Of a stretch of DNA of 8,669 nucleotides, positions 5,844 through 8,669 are shown piece by piece (within the stretch, counting starts at the first letter, position 1; each line of letters opens with the position of its first letter). Origin of the DNA: an uncultured Candidatus Saccharibacteria bacterium (GTDB lineage: Bacteria > Patescibacteriota > Saccharimonadia > Saccharimonadales > Saccharimonadaceae); NCBI GenBank assembly GCA_938046115.1, contig CALIXX010000023.1:1-8669 (forward strand), given 5' to 3'. A model generated the notes under the pieces. It had not been told where the DNA came from, did no database searches, and saw nothing but the letters and a program-made list of their open reading frames with translations. Both the position numbers and the translations under genes were made by a program.

Positions 5844-6296
5844 TTACTCCAGACTGTCTCTACGCGCCACCAGCCGCTGCACCACCGCTGGCAGCTCTGC
5901 CTCACTATGCCATACCTCCGTCCGCGTGGCGATGAGCTGGTCGCTCAGGTAGCTCTGCTGGCCCACGCTGTGGTGCTGCGCCAGAGCGATTGGCTTGCCC
6001 AGCGCTAGCGCCGCACCCACCTCCATGAGCATCCCTTCGCTGCGCCGCGGCGACGCTTGGACCACGAGTACCATATCGTACTGGGGCAACACGCTCAGCG
6101 CACGGCGGATGAACTCACCTGGCGTATGGTAGCTAGGCCATGCTGGGTCGAAAAGATTGCAATACACCGCACAGCCCACCCGCTCGAGCGCTGCCACCAC
6201 CCCACGCATCCGTGCCCGCACCACTGCTTCGTCCTCACCGGTAAAGGCATAGGAGCAAAAAACGGTGGGCGGGGTGGCTGGTGGCGTGGAGTTCAT
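5844..6296 (-). CDS. Nucleoside 2-deoxyribosyltransferase-like protein
   Basis: This family cleaves or exchanges N-glycosidic bonds of deoxynucleosides or deoxynucleotides (NDT, DNPH1/Rcl and relatives). The 150-residue length fits. VFCSYAF (12-18) is the first strand. A helix follows, then AVYCNLFDP (43-51). QYDMVLVV (72-79) precedes the signature EGMLMEVGAALALGKPI (87-103), resembling the NDT pattern ExG-(x)n-A-x-A-x-x-x-x-P. Glu92 is the likely catalytic residue. The exact substrate is not readable from sequence, and a non-catalytic SLOG-like nucleotide sensor is an alternative. No SD is present; TATACT lies 6 nt before the ATG, so the mRNA is probably leaderless. It is divergent from the CAP gene. 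Confidence 0.7.
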   Translation of the reverse strand: MNSTPPATPPTVFCSYAFTGEDEAVVRARMRGVVAALERVGCAVYCNLFDPAWPSYHTPGEFIRRALSVLPQYDMVLVVQASPRRSEGMLMEVGAALALGKPIALAQHHSVGQQSYLSDQLIATRTEVWHSEAELPAVVQRLVARRDSLE

Positions 6297-6302
6297 ATAT
6301 AT

Positions 6303-6308
6303 AGTATA
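6303..6308 (-). promoter_or_regulatory. -10 box for the deoxyribosyltransferase-like gene
   Basis: Minus-strand TATACT ends 6 nt before the ATG at 6296, so the predicted +1 coincides with the start codon. The -35 position (TATAAC, spacer 17) is poor, so the promoter may need an activator or be weak. Confidence 0.45.
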
Positions 6309-6401
6309 CGCTACTACGGCACAGGGTTATATCCTGTTATTTTTCGTATTATTTCTCACGATTTTTGCCTCTGTTGCGGGCCGGTTTTTCACAAATCTTA
6401 T

Positions 6402-6430
6402 TTCACATCCTGTCATATCTATGCTACGCT
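6402..6430 (+). promoter_or_regulatory. Promoter of the CAP-domain gene (TTCACA-17-TGC-TACGCT)
   Basis: TTCACA (6402-6407, 5 of 6 to consensus) is followed, after exactly 17 nt, by TACGCT (6425-6430) carrying a TGC extension. The predicted start at about 6437-6438 coincides with the ATG at 6438, implying a leaderless mRNA. Confidence 0.6.
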
Positions 6431-6437
6431 GGGTAGT

Positions 6438-7220
6438 ATGAGTATGAAGAGACTCGTGTATGGCATAGCTGGTACAATGATCGTCTTCGCAGGCGCGGGC
6501 GTCATCGTAGCAGCCCAGCCAAAGAGTGGTTCGTCAGCGCCTGCATACAATGCAACGAGTGCAACAACCGGTGGACATATGGCCAAGGCGTTGGCGCCGT
6601 CCGACCAGCCATCCGCCCAGACACTCGCCCAGCGCAACCAAGCTATCAAGATAATCATCGCCTCCAATGCTTCTCCCAAGGCTATCAAGCCAGCGTCAAA
6701 GCCCAGCGAGACACCAGCGCCAACGCCAGCAGCTGAGCAAAAGCCAGCCGCAACCAATGGCACTTCGTCTGGTTCGAATGCGCGCTCGAATAGCAATGCT
6801 CAAAAGAGCAACCCATCGAACAATAAGTCAAACTCCAACTCCAACACACCATCGCCGGAGTTTGTCGACCGCGTCTTTGCGACGGTCAACAAGGAGCGAG
6901 CAGCCCGTTCGCTCGGCGCTGTGCAGCGCATCGAGCAGATCGACACCAGCTCACGCGCTCAGTCGGCCTACAATGCGCAGATTAATAAGCTCAGCCACGA
7001 TGGTGGCCTCGACCGCCTGAAGCAACTCTACACCTGCCGCACCAGTGGTGAGATTCTCGAGCTCGTGCCAATCTCATACAATGAGCAACAAGCCACGGAT
7101 GTATGGATCAATTCCCCACCGCACAACAAGATCATGTTTACTGGCGACTACGACAAAGCTGGCATTGGCCTGACGCAAAAAGGCGATCAATACTACATTG
7201 CCATGCAGTTCTGCCGCTAG
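6438..7220 (+). CDS. Exported CAP/SCP-domain protein
   Basis: CAP (SCP/PR-1) proteins are secreted or surface proteins of varied function, often with unknown substrates. The 260 residues comprise a basic start and a hydrophobic segment (about 5-26, an uncleaved anchor or signal peptide), then a low-complexity Pro/Ala/Ser/Asn linker (about 75-140). A C-terminal CAP domain (about 141-260) follows, starting FVDRVFATVNKERAARSLG. The canonical pocket residues are present: His187 (LSHDGG), Glu205 (SGEIL) and His229 (WINSPPHNKIMF), followed by AGIGL. Cys200 and Cys259 could form a disulfide. The frame is open upstream, but the ATG at 6438 is chosen because the promoter ends just before it and the upstream part lies antisense to the neighbouring gene. 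No SD is present. It is probably envelope-facing, anchored by its N-terminus. Confidence 0.88.
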   Translation: MSMKRLVYGIAGTMIVFAGAGVIVAAQPKSGSSAPAYNATSATTGGHMAKALAPSDQPSAQTLAQRNQAIKIIIASNASPKAIKPASKPSETPAPTPAAEQKPAATNGTSSGSNARSNSNAQKSNPSNNKSNSNSNTPSPEFVDRVFATVNKERAARSLGAVQRIEQIDTSSRAQSAYNAQINKLSHDGGLDRLKQLYTCRTSGEILELVPISYNEQQATDVWINSPPHNKIMFTGDYDKAGIGLTQKGDQYYIAMQFCR

Positions 7221-7267
7221 GAGAGGATAAGCAAGAATATCTGAGAGAAACACTGCTCAGAATAGAG

Positions 7268-7294
7268 AAAAACCAGCTATCATGGCTGGTTTTT
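7268..7294. terminator. Bidirectional intrinsic terminator between convergent units
   Basis: A perfect 10-bp stem, AAAAACCAGC (7268-7277) with GCTGGTTTTT (7285-7294), has a 7-nt loop and T runs on both strands. It ends the CAP gene (stop 7220) on the plus strand. On the minus strand it starts 11 nt after the stop of the small ORF at 7306, which supports that ORF being the real or former end of the minus-strand unit. Confidence 0.9.
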
Positions 7295-7305
7295 ACGTTT
7301 ACTTT

Positions 7306-7500
7306 TCAGAAGAACATCGACTTTAGTTGAGTCTCAAAGTCCTCTTCGGTAATTTCACAGGTTTTATCATTCCTTTCTCTTAGAGCTAAGTGCTGACAAT
7401 GTCCCAAGAGCGACCCAGCATCAAGATAAATCCTAGTTTGCAACCAGTTCTTAATTCTACCTGCCTAAAAGCGGTAGAAGGGCGGTTGAAGCTCAATCAC
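7306..7500 (-). pseudogene. Small coupled ORF interrupted by one amber codon (64-codon frame)
   Basis: A GTG at 7500-7498 overlaps the TGA of the 206-aa gene as GTGA, the usual geometry of translational coupling. The frame reads MIELQPPFYRF, then TAG (7467-7465), then 52 more residues beginning AGRIKNWLQTRIYLDAG and ending EEDFETQLKSMFF before TGA. The residue mix after the amber codon is protein-like, with charged and hydrophobic residues alternating, rather than shadow-like. The minus-strand terminator begins 11 nt after the final stop. TAG is an ordinary stop elsewhere in this window (rplB, prmC, rplU, CAP), so reassignment is unlikely. It is best read as a nonsense-mutated small gene. A chance open frame is the alternative. 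I do not recognise the family. Confidence 0.4.
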
Positions 7501-8117
7501 TGCAGCTCATCATCAAGCGACTCCGCCCCATTCAGAACCTTCCAGAGCTCTCGCACTTCGGCGCCGCTCACCACTTGGTCACCTCGGCCGATCCGTTGGC
7601 TCTCACCAATCGTGCGAGTAGCAGGCTGGCCACTATGCGCCAGGCCGATCAGCGAGCGCACCACCCGCTGTCGATAACCTTCTGTAATAATGCGATAGCG
7701 CAGCTGCTTCGGGCCACTCACCAGGCTTACCTCGTGTGTTGTCGCAGCTATTGCATTGTCGCTTAGGCTCGGCTGTAGCGGCTCACGCCAAAATGTCGCC
7801 GTCTCGATATCCACCCGCAATCGCGAGCCATCGGCATATGGTGCTATGAGCCTGAGGATGGCACGGCTCTGGCCTGGAAACAGAGGCGAATCAGCCCCTT
7901 CTGCTAGCGTTGTCTCATCCACCTGGCTGCCGTGTACGTTCACCCGATCGGCAAATTTCGTCATCATATGCAAGGCAATCTGGCTTAGCTGCGCCACTGC
8001 CGCCACTTGGTCGGCTGCTGTCACTTGTTCGCGCGGGGTGCTTTGCAGGGTGGAGAATGCTTCTTGAGCTTGAGTTCGTGTCATTTGGCTGTCTTTCTGT
8101 CGCAGTACGCGGCGCAT
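7497..8117 (-). CDS. Hypothetical protein, 206 aa
   Basis: I do not recognise the family. It has no signal peptide, membrane segment or known motif. An Ala/Gln/Thr-rich helical N-terminal part (about 12-60, with QVAAVAQLSQIALHMMTKF) is followed by beta-rich blocks, including QSRAILRLIAPYADGSRLRV (83-102) and HEVSLVSGPKQLRYRI (128-143). The C-terminal part contains VSGAEVRELWKVLNGA (183-198). The start is uncertain. The ATG at 8117 overlaps a TATAAT (8121-8116). If that box is used, translation must start at the next ATG, 8084-8082, giving 195 residues (MTRTQAQEAF...), but neither start has a good SD. Short blocks resemble the 228-aa protein at 4431-5117. Its stop is overlapped by the GTG of the small ORF at 7306-7500. 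Confidence 0.75.
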   Translation of the reverse strand: MRRVLRQKDSQMTRTQAQEAFSTLQSTPREQVTAADQVAAVAQLSQIALHMMTKFADRVNVHGSQVDETTLAEGADSPLFPGQSRAILRLIAPYADGSRLRVDIETATFWREPLQPSLSDNAIAATTHEVSLVSGPKQLRYRIITEGYRQRVVRSLIGLAHSGQPATRTIGESQRIGRGDQVVSGAEVRELWKVLNGAESLDDELQ

Positions 8118-8121
8118 TATA
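8116..8121 (-). promoter_or_regulatory. Perfect TATAAT ahead of the 206-aa gene
   Basis: Minus-strand TATAAT lies within CAATATAATGCG (8124-8113), a 12-mer identical to the one at the prmC promoter (3575-3586). No -35 is apparent. Use of this box would put +1 near 8108 and favour the ATG at 8084 as the start codon. Confidence 0.4.
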
Positions 8122-8139
8122 TTGGTAATAAAACAAAGG

Positions 8140-8169
8140 CTATTTTTTGGTGGTTGAATAATCCCGCAT
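8140..8169 (-). other. Nine-codon ORF behind a strong SD
   Basis: Minus strand: AGAGGAGGTAGGAAAGAGA precedes ATG (8169-8167), which encodes only MRDYSTTKK before TAG. The SD-like stretch is strong but the reading frame is tiny. It could be a leader peptide upstream of the 206-aa gene, the remnant of a frameshifted start, or chance. Confidence 0.2.
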
Positions 8170-8280
8170 TCTCTTTCCTACCTCCTCTGAAATACTACAA
8201 GATGCCCTAGATTTAGCCTTTTAGAGCTGATTGGATTAACGGCCATCATACTCCATTCGCTAAAGGCAAATTGGTGCAGG

Positions 8281-8301
8281 AAAAAACGAAGCTTTCAGCT
8301 C
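8281..8301 (-). terminator. Possible weak terminator after the GNAT gene
   Basis: The minus-strand RNA forms a 5-bp stem around GAA (GAGCUGAAAGCUU), followed by C-G and six U residues, starting about 10 nt after the GNAT stop. The stem is short, so confidence is modest. The rest of 8118-8280 shows no gene beyond the nine-codon ORF. Confidence 0.35.
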
Positions 8302-8311
8302 AGCGCCTACG

Positions 8312-8669
8312 CTATTCAATCGTCTTCTCAAACACCGTTGTATTATAGATCGTTGCGCCCTTGTGGAGATAAAAGCGGTGGGCAGCTTGGCGCTTGGGGT
8401 TGGAGGTGAAGGTAAGTTTGGTCGCACCGTGCTGCCGGCCCCAGCTCAGCATCGCATCCCACAGCCGCGAGCCAACCCCCTTACCCTGCACTGATGGGTC
8501 AGTCACGAAATCATCGAGGTAGATCTTACACCCAGCGATCGGCCCCACCAGCAGCGCGAGCGTTGCCATGCCCACCACCCTGCCGTCAAGACGAGCCAGG
8601 AGTAGAACTTGATTCTCAGCAGCGATCACTACTTCTAGCGCCTGGCGCAAAACGTCCATCGCCGCTGCA
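8312..8669 (-). CDS. GNAT-family N-acetyltransferase, 5' end outside the window
   Basis: GNAT enzymes transfer an acetyl group from acetyl-CoA to an amine. The visible part has VLLLARLDGRVVGMATLALL (strands 2-3), then IYLDDFVTDPSVQGKGVGSR (47-65 counting from the Met at 8659). This contains motif A, QGKGVG, which binds the CoA pyrophosphate. AAHRFYLHKGA is the typical motif B. The frame stays open to the window edge (three alanine codons upstream of that Met). The visible 115 residues are short of the usual 140-160 and lack the first strand and helix, so the true start lies beyond 8669. The substrate cannot be told; it may be a small-molecule or protein amine. Confidence 0.88.
   Translation of the reverse strand, partial: AAAMDVLRQALEVVIAAENQVLLLARLDGRVVGMATLALLVGPIAGCKIYLDDFVTDPSVQGKGVGSRLWDAMLSWGRQHGATKLTFTSNPKRQAAHRFYLHKGATIYNTTVFEKTIE

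Noticed and set aside
5828..5852. Hairpin at the end of the deoxyribosyltransferase-like gene as a terminator
   Set aside because: The stem has a mismatch, includes the stop codon, and is followed by no U tract.
6057..6437. In-frame upstream extension of the CAP gene (127 extra codons)
   Set aside because: It runs antisense through the deoxyribosyltransferase-like gene and across both promoters, and the signal-like hydrophobic segment would be buried inside the protein.
7465..7467. Amber-codon reassignment or selenocysteine/pyrrolysine-type recoding in the small ORF
   Set aside because: TAG ends at least four clear genes in this window, and no recoding element is visible next to this codon. 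A nonsense mutation is simpler.
7390..7677. Plus-strand 95-codon frame starting with GTG
   Set aside because: It is antisense to the 3' part of the 206-aa gene, lacks an SD, and is serine-rich in a way that mirrors the opposite strand.

Overview
The window looks like chromosome from a small-genome bacterium with about 50-55% G+C. My best inference is a Candidatus Saccharibacteria (TM7) or related CPR/Patescibacteria member. This rests on a bare ribosomal set, a solitary L21 gene, short intergenic gaps, several apparently leaderless genes and two proteins I cannot place. No rRNA, tRNA, CRISPR array or insertion sequence was seen. The lineage call is inference, not a database result.

Positions 1-2472, minus strand, hold the 5' part of the S10 ribosomal-protein cluster in the order rplC-rplD-rplW-rplB-rpsS. 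The genes are separated by -1, 0, -1 and 3 nt, each with its Shine-Dalgarno (SD) sequence inside the preceding gene. rpsJ, which usually heads this cluster, is not upstream. Instead there is a 309-nt leader (2473-2781) with two possible promoters, a hairpin and palindromes.

Positions 2782-5117 hold a predicted lipoprotein (minus), a divergent prmC for release-factor methylation (plus), and a 228-aa protein of unknown function (minus) that converges on prmC with 7 nt between stop codons. Positions 5118-5713 hold a solitary rplU (minus) with a near-consensus promoter and a bidirectional terminator, and no rpmA beside it.

Positions 5844-7220 hold a divergent pair: a nucleoside 2-deoxyribosyltransferase-like protein (minus) and an exported CAP/SCP-domain protein (plus). 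They share a 141-nt promoter region, and both look leaderless. A bidirectional terminator at 7268-7294 separates the CAP gene from a convergent minus-strand unit. That unit holds an unknown 206-aa protein followed, through a GTGA overlap, by a small reading frame interrupted by one amber codon. The window ends inside a GNAT acetyltransferase gene (minus).

The genes fall into two translation-initiation styles. The ribosomal genes, the lipoprotein and the 228-aa gene have clear SD sequences. prmC, the deoxyribosyltransferase-like gene and the CAP gene have -10 boxes about 7 nt from the start codon and no SD. The most unusual item is the interrupted, translationally coupled small ORF at 7306-7500, which would not be predicted by standard gene callers.
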